Assembly (NCBI GenBank): GCA_028278625.1
Contig: JANQDY010000161.1
Coordinates: 1 to 12,445, forward strand
Reading direction: 5' to 3'
Length of the DNA stretch: 12,445 nt
From: Thermodesulfobacteriota bacterium
Lineage (GTDB): Bacteria; Desulfobacterota; DSM-4660; Desulfatiglandales; Desulfatiglandaceae
The translations under genes and the position numbers were made by a program. The notes under the pieces were generated by a model. It did no database searches. It saw nothing but the letters and a program-made list of their open reading frames with translations, and was not told the DNA's origin. This document shows, in pieces, positions 1-7,009 of this stretch (its first letter is position 1; the number at the start of each line of letters is the position of its first letter).

Positions 1-34
1 CCCCCAGAAGAAATAGCATTTTTTTGATGGCCAT
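1..34 (-). CDS. Start of an unidentified gene, last visible member of the carboxylase/BKACE operon
   Basis: Eleven codons from an ATG at 34-32 read MAIKKMLFLLG before the window ends. The start is supported by a strong AAAGGAG ribosome binding site at 43-49, 8 bases from the ATG. It lies 35 bases downstream of the first BKACE stop codon on the same strand, so it is very probably cotranscribed with the operon. Two lysines followed by a hydrophobic run could open a signal peptide or membrane segment, but 11 residues are too few to name a family. Confidence 0.6.
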   Translation of the reverse strand, partial: MAIKKMLFLLG

Positions 35-69
35 TAGACGATCTCCTTTCCTGTTTTTTTATCCCGGTG

Positions 70-954
70 TTATGCAGTTACTCCCAGTCTTTCCTTTGCC
101 TCCTCAACGGTGGCGATTTCCCGGCCCAGTTCCCGAGCGATGCGCACCATCCGCTCGACCAGTTGCGCATTGCTTTTGACCAGTTCTCCTTTTCGATAAT
201 AGATATTATCTTCCATTCCGGTGCGGATATTGGCCCCCTGGCACATGGCCATGATGGTGGAAGGCATCTGCTGTTTGCTGATGGTGATGACCTGCCAGGA
301 AGATCCTTCCGGTATGACATCCACCATGTTGCTGATCATCTGGGGGCTCGCCGGCGTCCCACCCTTGATGCCCAGAACCAGACTGTAGTGAACCGGCTCT
401 TTCAAAACCCCCTGTCGCACCATCTCTTTCACGTTCTCAATATGACTGATGTCGTAGCATTCGCATTCAATGGCGATGCCCCTTTCATTGCATCGCCTAA
501 TGAATTCCATGTTCCACTGCAGAGGATTATAGAACGTCGTATCCGGAATATAGCCGAACTGGAAGGTGCCGCAGTTGATGGTCAGCATGTCCGGTTTGGG
601 GGTGATGGCGGTGAGTGCCATCCTTTCATCCTGAGAGGCCACCTCAAAGGTGCCGTCGGCCCGGTAGACGCCGCCGATGCCGTTGCCCACCTGGGTAATG
701 ATGGGGCATTTGGCCTTCACCGCACCGATGACTTCGGTGTAGACATCCAGATCTCCGGTGGTTCTTCCCAGTTTGTCGCGCACATGAATGTGATGGACGG
801 CGGCGCCGGCATTGTAGCAGTCGTATGCGTCCTGGGCGATCTCGTGGGGCTGCTCCGGCAGGTTGGGATTGGCACTCTTGTCATGGAGCCCCCCGGTGGT
901 CGCCACCGTAATGATCAGTTTTTCCATTTTGTCGATTTCAAGCGTCACTTTCAT
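70..954 (-). CDS. BKACE family (DUF849) beta-keto acid cleavage enzyme, copy 1
   Basis: A 294-residue TIM-barrel enzyme of the family typified by 3-keto-5-aminohexanoate cleavage enzyme (Kce). The family uses acetyl-CoA to split a beta-keto acid into acetoacetate and an acyl-CoA, with a zinc ion. Visible motifs are the zinc-binding HIH in HHIHVRD (H55, H57) and the signature RTGMEDNIYY (R244, E248, D249), with the IPEGSSW segment before it. The start chosen is the ATG at 954: AAGGAG at 964-969 is 9 bases away, while the in-frame TTG at 960 would be only 3 bases from it. About nine residues precede the usual MEKLI start, and ATG 927 is an alternative. The serine expected in the loop after the third strand (LTTSG in the neighbouring paralogue) is replaced here by GNG. 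The residue matching Glu14 of Kce, which as I recall contacts the substrate amine, is Leu. The substrate is therefore probably not 3-keto-5-aminohexanoate. Confidence 0.9.
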   Translation of the reverse strand: MKVTLEIDKMEKLIITVATTGGLHDKSANPNLPEQPHEIAQDAYDCYNAGAAVHHIHVRDKLGRTTGDLDVYTEVIGAVKAKCPIITQVGNGIGGVYRADGTFEVASQDERMALTAITPKPDMLTINCGTFQFGYIPDTTFYNPLQWNMEFIRRCNERGIAIECECYDISHIENVKEMVRQGVLKEPVHYSLVLGIKGGTPASPQMISNMVDVIPEGSSWQVITISKQQMPSTIMAMCQGANIRTGMEDNIYYRKGELVKSNAQLVERMVRIARELGREIATVEEAKERLGVTA

Positions 955-987
955 TTGCAAATTCTCCTTCCATGTTTTATCTGAGTG

Positions 988-1818
988 CTATCTTTTCTGT
1001 TTCAAACCGAGTGTGGCCCGGGCCTCATCCGGCGAAGCGATCTCACGGCCGTACTCCCGGGCGATTCTGACGATCCTTTCCACAAATTGGGCATTGGTTC
1101 TGGCCAGAACCCCCTTTTCATAATAGAGGTTGTCCTCCATTCCCAGCCGGATATGCCCACCCATGATGAGGGCCATCATGGACATGGGGAGGTGGGCCCT
1201 GCCGATGCCGCTGACCGACCAGATGCTTCCTTCGGGGATGAGCTCCGTCAGGTGGAGCAGGGATCCCGGCGTGGCCACGGCCCCGGACGGGGTCCCCAGA
1301 ACAAACTGGAAATAGAGCGGATCTTCCAGCTTTCCCTGGTTCCGCATGGCAAGGGCCGTGGTGATCATGCCCGAATCAAAGACTTCTATTTCCGGTTTTA
1401 CGGAAAGCCGTTTCATCTCACTGGCCGCCAGATCCAGAAAGTCCGGCGGGTTGATAAAGACCCCGCCCCCCAGGTTGATGGACCCTGCGTCAAAGGATGC
1501 CATCTCCGGTTTCAAGGCCAGGGATTTGAGACGGTCCTCCATGGGTAGGTTCCGGCCGGCAATCCCGCTGGTGGTGAGGTTGATGATCGCGTCCGTGGAA
1601 TCCCGCAACGGTTCCACCACCCGCCTGAAAAGCTCGGTATCCTGTGCCCCCAGGCCCGTTTCGGGATCCCGCACGTGAATGTGGACCACGGCGGCTCCCG
1701 CCCTCCAGCATTCAATGGAAGACTGTACGATTTCTTCAGGCGTATAGGGAATATACGGGGCAATGTCCCTCAGATTCCGGCTGCCGGTAATGGCGGCGTT
1801 AATGATCAGTTTCTCCAT
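988..1818 (-). CDS. BKACE family (DUF849) beta-keto acid cleavage enzyme, copy 2
   Basis: A 276-residue homologue of the neighbouring BKACE and of Kce, close to the usual family length. It has the zinc motif HIHVRD (H46, H48, the same numbering as Kce), LTTSG with Ser84, and RLGMEDNLYY (R224, E228, D229). The expected reaction is beta-keto acid + acetyl-CoA to acyl-CoA + acetoacetate in the cytoplasm. TAAGGAG at 1824-1830 precedes the ATG by 5 bases. The gene starts 47 bases after the carboxyltransferase stop and ends 33 bases before copy 1, so it is an internal operon gene. Position 14, Glu in Kce, is Arg here, which would suit an acidic or neutral side chain better than an amine; this is inference. 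The two copies share the end of the protein almost motif for motif (NAQ-VERxVRIARE-GREIA) but differ in the substrate pocket. Confidence 0.92.
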   Translation of the reverse strand: MEKLIINAAITGSRNLRDIAPYIPYTPEEIVQSSIECWRAGAAVVHIHVRDPETGLGAQDTELFRRVVEPLRDSTDAIINLTTSGIAGRNLPMEDRLKSLALKPEMASFDAGSINLGGGVFINPPDFLDLAASEMKRLSVKPEIEVFDSGMITTALAMRNQGKLEDPLYFQFVLGTPSGAVATPGSLLHLTELIPEGSIWSVSGIGRAHLPMSMMALIMGGHIRLGMEDNLYYEKGVLARTNAQFVERIVRIAREYGREIASPDEARATLGLKQKR

Positions 1819-1865
1819 TTTCTCTCCTTAAGCTATTCATGGGGAATACCGTTGTTATGAGCCCC

Positions 1866-3314
1866 TTACCGCAATTCAAGAAAAAAATCCCCTTTTTGAA
1901 TCTGAATCGATGCGGATACTTTTCGGTTACCCAGTTCCTCGATCAATGCCATGAGGGGCTTGTCACCCCTTGGGTAATGGTCGTTCCGGGAAGGCATTGC
2001 CAGGACTTCGGTCACCGCGTCCTGATTGGAAGATAATGCCCTGAGCAGAAAGTCTTCATCCGAAAGATCCGGCCCCAACTCCCGGCGCAAGGTTTTAAGG
2101 GACTTTTGGGGCGGTTCCCAGTCCCGTAATTCCCCTGTGCGGGGCATTTTCATGATTTTGTCCAGGACCTGCTTTTCCACCGGTGCCGCCAGTTCGCCGT
2201 AGTGTCCCAGAACATATTTGATGATTTCGTCGGTGACGATTTTGTATCGTTCCCCCGCGGTTCGGTTGAGGATGGCCTGGGCCCCGATGTATTGGGAGAG
2301 GGGGGTCACCATGATGGGGAACCCCAATTCTTTCCGTATTTGGGCAATCTCCTTTAAAAGGTCCGTCAACTGCCCGTCCATCCCCCTTTTGGCCAGTTCG
2401 GCCCTGTAATTGGACATCATGCCCCCAGGCACCTGGTGCTCATACTGGAAGAGATCGTATTCCACGGGGGCGCCTTTGGGGAATCCTTCCCGTTCGGCGA
2501 TATACCCAAAATGGGCGCTCATATCCTTTAAAGCGCCTTCATCGATATTCGCCGAAAACCCCATATGCGACAGGTTTTTGAGGATATTTTCCGCGGATGG
2601 CTGTGACGGGCCATTGGCCAGAGGGGATACCGCCGTATGAACCGTTGTAACCCCCAGCTTTACGGCCTCCAGATAGCAGATGGGCGCAAGGCCGGTGGTA
2701 CAGTGCCCGTGAATTTCAAGGGGAATGCCGTCAATGTTTTTTAAAATGGCCGGAACCAGGGTTCGGGTCCTTTCAGGCGTCAAGAGCCCGTCCACATCCT
2801 TGATAAAGATCCTGTCGGCCCCGGCCATGGCCATCTCTTTTGCCTTCTCCCCGTAATATCGGTCCGTATGAACCGGGCTATGGGAATAGATCAAGGCGAC
2901 CATGGTGGTCAAACCGGCCGACCGGGACCACCTGATGGCTTTTCTGATCTCTTTCATATCGTGGCAGGGATCATTGATTCGAATAAGACCCGCCCCCGCC
3001 TTTGCCACGGTTTTGGCCCAGAATTCCGTTATGGAATCGGGAACATTCCCAAAATTCCGGAGAACACCTCCGACGATGAGGGGCGTGTTGGGCATGGCCT
3101 TGGACATGAGCCGCAATCGGTCCCAGGGGTTTTCCTTCTGATTTCGAATGCACCAATCCATGCTGATAAGGGCCATGAAATCAAGGGCTTCGAAACCGAC
3201 CCGATCGATAAGAGGGGCGATGGGAAGCATCATGGCCGTGGTCATCCGTCCGTTCCAGAGGCTTTGATGGGCATCCCTAAGTGTTGTGTCCACAAAGGCG
3301 ATGGTGTTATTCAT
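1866..3314 (-). CDS. Carboxyltransferase subunit of a biotin-dependent carboxylase (OadA/PycB-like, divergent)
   Basis: A 482-residue HMGL-like TIM barrel with the PYC/OadA C-terminal region. Family members move CO2 between carboxybiotin and a keto acid such as pyruvate/oxaloacetate. Seen: DTTLRDAHQS at 9-18 (metal ligand D14, Q17), PWDRL at 63-67, FIKDVDG with the probable carboxylated lysine K172, the metal pair HGH at 202-204, and HQVPGGMMSN at 293-302. Two motifs that pyruvate-using relatives usually keep are absent: WGGATFD reads FMALISMD (46-53), and LLRGQN reads VGGVLRNFGN (81-90). The substrate may thus not be pyruvate. There is no C-terminal biotin domain, and the protein stops after a short tail. 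Biotin must come from the separate carrier protein two genes upstream. The ATG overlaps the biotin carboxylase stop (ATGA, 3311-3314). Databases would probably call it pyruvate carboxylase subunit B or oxaloacetate decarboxylase alpha. Confidence 0.85.
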   Translation of the reverse strand: MNNTIAFVDTTLRDAHQSLWNGRMTTAMMLPIAPLIDRVGFEALDFMALISMDWCIRNQKENPWDRLRLMSKAMPNTPLIVGGVLRNFGNVPDSITEFWAKTVAKAGAGLIRINDPCHDMKEIRKAIRWSRSAGLTTMVALIYSHSPVHTDRYYGEKAKEMAMAGADRIFIKDVDGLLTPERTRTLVPAILKNIDGIPLEIHGHCTTGLAPICYLEAVKLGVTTVHTAVSPLANGPSQPSAENILKNLSHMGFSANIDEGALKDMSAHFGYIAEREGFPKGAPVEYDLFQYEHQVPGGMMSNYRAELAKRGMDGQLTDLLKEIAQIRKELGFPIMVTPLSQYIGAQAILNRTAGERYKIVTDEIIKYVLGHYGELAAPVEKQVLDKIMKMPRTGELRDWEPPQKSLKTLRRELGPDLSDEDFLLRALSSNQDAVTEVLAMPSRNDHYPRGDKPLMALIEELGNRKVSASIQIQKGDFFLELR

Positions 3315-4678
3315 GAATTACTCTCTCCTTCTTTGCATACGACCGATTCCAGCCACCGCGTGTGGGTCTGTCCGTTCTCGAAATGAGGATGATGCATAAC
3401 CGTGGAGAGAAACCCAATGTTGGTGTTGATCCCCGATACATCAAAATCCTTCAAGGCACTGGTCATCTTTGAAACAGCGTCCTGGCGGTTATCCCCCACC
3501 ACAATCAGTTTTGCAAGAAGCGAATCGTAATAAGGCGGAACTAAATATCCGGAGAAGCAATGGGTGTCCACCCGGACACCGTCTCCCTCCGGCCCATGCC
3601 ATTTGGTGATCCTGCCGGGAGAAGGCCTGAAACCGTCCAAAGGGGATTCCGCATTGATACGGCATTCGATGGCATGTCCCTTCACGGTAATATCGTCCTG
3701 ACAGAGCGCTAGTCTTTCACCCGCAGCCATGAGAATTTGTTGGGCCACCAGATCAATCCCGGTGACCATTTCAGTCACCGGATGCTCCACCTGGATGCGG
3801 GTGTTCATTTCAAGAAAGTAGAATTGCTGCTCATCCTGGTCCAGGACGAATTCAACGGTGCCCGCGGTTTCATAGCCGATGGACTGAGCGATGCGTACGG
3901 CGGCCTTGCACATGTCTTCTCTCAGTTCCATGGAAAGGGCGGTGGAAGGCGCTTCTTCAATCACCTTTTGATAACGGCGCTGAAGGGAACAGTCCCTTTC
4001 ATGGAGATGAATGCAGTGTCCGTAGCGGTCCCCCAGAATCTGAACCTCGATGTGCCGGGCGTTGGGGATGAAATGTTCCATATAGAGCCTTTCATCTCCG
4101 AAAGCCGCCTTTGCCTCGGCGGAAGCCTCTTTGAAGACGGTTTCCATCTCCGTTGGTCCGTAAACCGGTTTCATCCCCTTTCCGCCACCTCCGGCGGCGG
4201 CCTTAAGGAGAATCGGAAATCCGGTCTGTTCCGCCTGGCGGAGGGCTTGATCCGGATCGGCAATCAGAAAAGATCCGGGGATCAATGGAATGTCCAGGTC
4301 CATGGCGGTATTTCGGGCCATCAGTTTATCTCCCATTGTTTCGATGGTTCGAGGGCTCGGGCCCACGAAGGTCAGACCGTTTTGAATGCACGCCTCTCCC
4401 AATTCGGGCCGTTCCGCCAGAAATCCGTATCCCGGATGAACGGCATCGGCGCCGGTTCCCAGGGCCGCCATGACAATGGCATTTGTGTTCAGGTAACTCT
4501 TAAGAGATTGTGGCGGGCCAATGCAGACCGTTCGATCGGCCATTTGCGCCGCAAGGGTATCTCGATCCGCATCTGATGCGGCGAGCACGGTTTCAATACC
4601 CAGTTTCCGGCAGGCATTGATGATGCGAACGGCGATTTCACCACGGTTCGCCACCATAAGCCGTTTAATGGCTGCCAT
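3311..4678 (-). CDS. accC: Biotin carboxylase subunit (AccC-like)
   Basis: A 455-residue ATP-grasp enzyme, the normal length for a stand-alone biotin carboxylase. It carboxylates the biotin on the carrier protein using ATP and bicarbonate. Seen: the N-terminal MVANRGEIAVRII (8-20), HPGYGFLAE (81-89), the Gly-rich ATP loop AAGGGGKGMK (161-170), HERDCSLQRR (226-235), and the catalytic FLEMNTRIQVEHPVTE (288-303; E290, N292, R294). The gene lies 5 bases after the carrier protein stop and overlaps the carboxyltransferase by 4 bases, so the three subunits are probably translated together. The nearest purine-rich ribosome site (GGGAG, about 13 bases upstream) is weak, which fits translational coupling. 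The symbol reflects the family. No acetyl-CoA carboxyltransferase (accA/accD) is present, so the partner activity here is the OadA-like subunit and not necessarily acetyl-CoA carboxylation. Confidence 0.94.
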   Translation of the reverse strand: MAAIKRLMVANRGEIAVRIINACRKLGIETVLAASDADRDTLAAQMADRTVCIGPPQSLKSYLNTNAIVMAALGTGADAVHPGYGFLAERPELGEACIQNGLTFVGPSPRTIETMGDKLMARNTAMDLDIPLIPGSFLIADPDQALRQAEQTGFPILLKAAAGGGGKGMKPVYGPTEMETVFKEASAEAKAAFGDERLYMEHFIPNARHIEVQILGDRYGHCIHLHERDCSLQRRYQKVIEEAPSTALSMELREDMCKAAVRIAQSIGYETAGTVEFVLDQDEQQFYFLEMNTRIQVEHPVTEMVTGIDLVAQQILMAAGERLALCQDDITVKGHAIECRINAESPLDGFRPSPGRITKWHGPEGDGVRVDTHCFSGYLVPPYYDSLLAKLIVVGDNRQDAVSKMTSALKDFDVSGINTNIGFLSTVMHHPHFENGQTHTRWLESVVCKEGESNS

Positions 4679-4683
4679 GGTAT

Positions 4684-5175
4684 CTATTGCTCTCCCGCGT
4701 CTGTCTGGGGATCCACCAGAAACAGTATCTGATCATATTCCACCAGTTGGCCGTTTTCAGCACAGATTTTAGCGATACGCCCCTCCACCCCCGCATGGAT
4801 GGTGCTGAAAAGCTTCATGACTTCGATGATACAGACCTTGGTTCCACTCTCTACCTGCTGTCCCTCTCTAACAAAGGGCGGATCATCCGGTTTGGGTGAT
4901 CTGTAAAAGGTGCCCAGCATGGGCGCACGAATGGGGATATATCCTTCAAGATCGGCCGGTTCTTCCACCGCCTCTTTCGTGTGAACCTCGGAAACCCCTA
5001 TATCGGCGGTTTCAGTCGTCAAAGGTGAAAGACCTTTTCTTTCAAATGCATCTTTGGAAACACTTCCTTTGTTCACGACCAGCTTGAATCCGTCCCACTC
5101 AAGATGGAGCCGGTTGTATTGGGATGCCTCAATGATTTTTAAAACCCTCAAAATCTCTTCCTGCGTCAATTCCAT
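4684..5175 (-). CDS. accB: Biotin carboxyl carrier protein (AccB-like)
   Basis: A 163-residue carrier whose C-terminal biotinyl domain (about 78-156) shuttles CO2 from the biotin carboxylase to the carboxyltransferase. The biotinylation site is EVMKLFSTI with Lys121, preceded by the PIRAPMLGTFYRSP strand typical of AccB. The N-terminal 37 residues (helix, then HLEWDGFKLVVNKG) match the small AccB N-terminal domain. The linker (38-75) is short and acidic. The start chosen is the ATG at 5175, with AGGGGA 5 bases upstream. An in-frame TTG at 5214 would add 13 residues but has no comparable ribosome site. It is the first gene of the operon, with a sigma-54 promoter about 75 bases upstream of the start codon. 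The symbol is a family name, and the complex it serves need not be acetyl-CoA carboxylase. Confidence 0.93.
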   Translation of the reverse strand: MELTQEEILRVLKIIEASQYNRLHLEWDGFKLVVNKGSVSKDAFERKGLSPLTTETADIGVSEVHTKEAVEEPADLEGYIPIRAPMLGTFYRSPKPDDPPFVREGQQVESGTKVCIIEVMKLFSTIHAGVEGRIAKICAENGQLVEYDQILFLVDPQTDAGEQ

Positions 5176-5259
5176 GGTGATCCCCTGAAAATCAAACGGG
5201 TTGATGAAGCTCAAAACAGCCTTTTAGCTGCGTGAAAACGAAAAGATCCCAATAGATGA

Positions 5260-5274
5260 GCAAGGATCGTGCCC
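5260..5274 (-). promoter_or_regulatory. Sigma-54 (-24/-12) promoter of the carboxylase/BKACE operon
   Basis: The minus strand reads GGGCACGATCCTTGC, against the consensus TGGCACG-N4-TTGCA. Only the first T and the last A deviate, and the essential GG and GC lie exactly 12 bases apart. The predicted transcript start is near 5249, giving a leader of about 74 bases before the carrier protein ATG. A sigma-54 activator gene is divergently transcribed next to it, which strongly supports the call. Confidence 0.85.
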
Positions 5275-5292
5275 TTTTTATATGTGTTTAAA

Positions 5293-5305
5293 TTTCAAAT
5301 GGTTA
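5293..5305 (+). promoter_or_regulatory. Candidate IHF site between enhancer and sigma-54 promoter
   Basis: TTTCAAATGGTTA matches the IHF consensus WATCAANNNNTTR at all specified positions but the second. It sits in an AT-rich stretch between the -24 element (5272-5273) and the first enhancer dyad (5336), where IHF usually bends DNA in sigma-54 systems. The consensus is short and degenerate, so this rests mainly on position. Confidence 0.4.
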
Positions 5306-5335
5306 AGATTTAAGATATCGTTGAGTCCCCGGAAG

Positions 5336-5352
5336 TGTCCTTCAGTTGGACA
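5336..5352. promoter_or_regulatory. Activator binding site 1 (enhancer, 17-bp dyad)
   Basis: TGTCCTTCAGTTGGACA is a perfect 5-bp inverted repeat with a 7-base spacer (TGTCC-N7-GGACA). Its centre is about 95 bases upstream of the predicted sigma-54 start, a normal enhancer distance. Two further copies with the same arms and spacer follow at 5370 and 5487. The most likely ligand is the Fis-type helix-turn-helix of the adjacent activator. Confidence 0.72.
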
Positions 5353-5369
5353 GCTTTTCACCGGAATGC

Positions 5370-5386
5370 TGTCCAACTTATGGACA
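5370..5386. promoter_or_regulatory. Activator binding site 2 (enhancer, 17-bp dyad)
   Basis: TGTCCAACTTATGGACA has the same TGTCC-N7-GGACA design as site 1, with its start 34 bases further from the operon promoter (centre about -129). This is just over three helical turns, so two activator dimers could sit on nearly the same DNA face and help the AAA+ ring assemble. Confidence 0.72.
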
Positions 5387-5465
5387 TTATTGGTCGCCGG
5401 GAGCCCCTTGTTTTTTATTGAACATGGATTTTTTTTAAGCAGCCATCGGGTATTGGACGACCAAA

Positions 5466-5494
5466 TTGACAGATGATTGAAGGTAGTGTACAAA
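5466..5494 (+). promoter_or_regulatory. Sigma-70-type promoter of the activator gene
   Basis: A perfect -35 TTGACA (5466-5471) is followed after 17 bases by TACAAA (5489-5494, 4 of 6 matches to TATAAT). Transcription would start near 5501, leaving about 42 bases of leader before the ATG at 5543. The -10 overlaps activator site 3. Confidence 0.55.
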
Positions 5495-5503
5495 CGTTGG
5501 ACA
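5487..5503. promoter_or_regulatory. Activator binding site 3 (probable autorepression site)
   Basis: TGTACAAACGTTGGACA is the third copy of the dyad, with one mismatch in the left arm and the same 7-base spacer. The inner bases AA and TT also pair, so it is symmetric over 7 bp arms apart from the mismatch. It covers the -10 and the predicted start of the activator promoter, so binding there would block polymerase and limit activator synthesis. Confidence 0.62.
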
Positions 5504-5542
5504 GTTTATTCGATTATTTTGGAATTGCGAGAGACGACTTAA

Positions 5543-6979
5543 ATGGAAAACAGAGCAACGGAAAACCATGTGAGGGCCGCTTCGGACAGACATGTCATGG
5601 ACCTGGAAAACGTCGACAGACTGCTGCCGGTACTGGAACTGATGCTTGACCAGGCCTATCTGGGGATCGTTTTCGTGGACCCCGACGGCGTGATCCGTTT
5701 CATGAACCGGCAGTATGAGGAGTTGATCGGCATTGATCGCAAAAAGACCTATGGAAAACATATCACCGAGTATTTTCCCGATTCACGGCTTCCCAATGTG
5801 ATCGAAACCAGGGAAGCCGAACTGGGCTGGAAATACCATTACCGGGGAAGGGGCACGTTGGTGGTCAACCGTATTCCCATCACCAAGGGGGACAAGTTTA
5901 TCGGTGCCATGACCCAATGTATCTTCCGGGATATTTCGGAATTGCGGGAAATGGCACGCAAGCTGGATCTTCTGGAAACCAAGGTTCAGAATTACCGCCG
6001 AACGGCCAGCGATCTGCTGACGCCCAAATACAATATCGACGACATCAAAGGAATCAGCCGGTCCATTATTGATCTCAAAAACGTGGCCACCATGTATGCA
6101 CCCACCGACAGTGCCGTTCTCATTACAGGGGAAACAGGGACCGGAAAGGAATTGTTCGCACATGCCATTCACCATGCCAGCAACCGCAATGAAGGGCCTT
6201 TCGTATGTGTCAACTGTGCTTCAATTCCTGATGAGCTTCTGGAATCGGAGCTTTTCGGATATGCTCCCGGCGCCTTTACGGGCGCCAGAAAGCGGGGCAA
6301 GATCGGAAAGATCGCCCTGGCTCAGGGAGGAACCCTCTTCCTGGATGAAATCGGGGAACTCCCTTTCAAGGCCCAGGCAAAGCTGTTGAGGGTGTTGGAA
6401 GAGAAAAGGGTGGAGAAAATCGGAGACGTTCTGCCCACGGAAATCGATTTCAGGCTTATTGCCGCCACCAACAGGCCTCTTGAGTTTCTTCACAATCCCA
6501 AGAATTTCAGACAGGATCTCTTTCACCGGCTTTCGGCCATCCTGATCAGCATACCGCCCCTGCGACAACGGGAGGAAGACATCGGTGTATTGGTTGCGCA
6601 TTTTCTGAAAACCGGTCCAGGGCGCGGCATGAAATTGACGGATCGGGCGGAAGCGGAAATGACGGACTATCAGTGGCCCGGAAATGTGAGGGAACTTCGA
6701 AACGCCCTGGAGCTGGCGGTTTGCGTGGCCCTAAATGGGGAGATGATAGATGCGGACCACCTGCCCAGGCACATAACGGCTTCAAGAACTGCCACCGAGG
6801 ATCGGGAAAACCGTGAAAAGCTGGCGCTAAATGCCGAAATAGGAAGCCGAGAGGTGCAGTTGATCAAGAAAGCCCTCCACAACTGCGGGGGGAATAAGCT
6901 TCAGGCCGCCAAAATGCTAAAAATATCCCGGTCATCCCTTTACAACAAAATCAAACGACACGGGATCGACACGGATTAA
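5543..6979 (+). CDS. PAS-domain sigma-54-dependent transcriptional activator (NtrC/TyrR-like layout)
   Basis: A 478-residue cytoplasmic enhancer-binding protein. An N-terminal PAS domain (about 33-130) is the likely sensor, followed by a helical linker (131-155) and the AAA+ domain. AAA+ motifs seen: Walker A GETGTGKE (196-203), the sigma-54-contacting GAFTGA loop (243-248), Walker B LFLDE (265-269), the arginine-finger region FRQDLFHRL (322-330) and WPGNVREL (378-385). A Fis-type helix-turn-helix lies at 447-472 (GGNKLQAAKMLKISRSSLYNKI). There is no receiver domain, so the signal is probably a small molecule bound by PAS and not phosphorylation. The ATG has only a weak purine tract upstream. 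Divergence from the carboxylase/BKACE operon, its -24/-12 promoter and the shared dyads make that operon the evident target. The effector, perhaps the operon's substrate, cannot be read from the sequence. Confidence 0.95.
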   Translation: MENRATENHVRAASDRHVMDLENVDRLLPVLELMLDQAYLGIVFVDPDGVIRFMNRQYEELIGIDRKKTYGKHITEYFPDSRLPNVIETREAELGWKYHYRGRGTLVVNRIPITKGDKFIGAMTQCIFRDISELREMARKLDLLETKVQNYRRTASDLLTPKYNIDDIKGISRSIIDLKNVATMYAPTDSAVLITGETGTGKELFAHAIHHASNRNEGPFVCVNCASIPDELLESELFGYAPGAFTGARKRGKIGKIALAQGGTLFLDEIGELPFKAQAKLLRVLEEKRVEKIGDVLPTEIDFRLIAATNRPLEFLHNPKNFRQDLFHRLSAILISIPPLRQREEDIGVLVAHFLKTGPGRGMKLTDRAEAEMTDYQWPGNVRELRNALELAVCVALNGEMIDADHLPRHITASRTATEDRENREKLALNAEIGSREVQLIKKALHNCGGNKLQAAKMLKISRSSLYNKIKRHGIDTD

Positions 6980-7009
6980 AGCCCGTCCATAAATCCGGCC
7001 CAGGCCGCC

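Noticed and set aside
67..984. Plus-strand open frame of 305 codons opposite the first BKACE gene
   Set aside because: It is the antisense shadow of a clear BKACE gene, has no family motifs and runs against the operon.
3737..4576. Plus-strand open frame of 279 codons opposite the biotin carboxylase
   Set aside because: The minus strand carries every biotin carboxylase motif here. The plus frame shows none and has no ribosome site context.
5453..5464. TTGG-ACGA-CCAA as a fourth activator site
   Set aside because: It lacks the TGTCC-N7-GGACA arms and spacing of the other three sites.
6996..7007. CGGCC-CA-GGCCG dyad between the convergent activator and MscS genes as a terminator
   Set aside because: The stem is only 4 to 5 bp with a 2-base loop, and neither strand has a T run after it.
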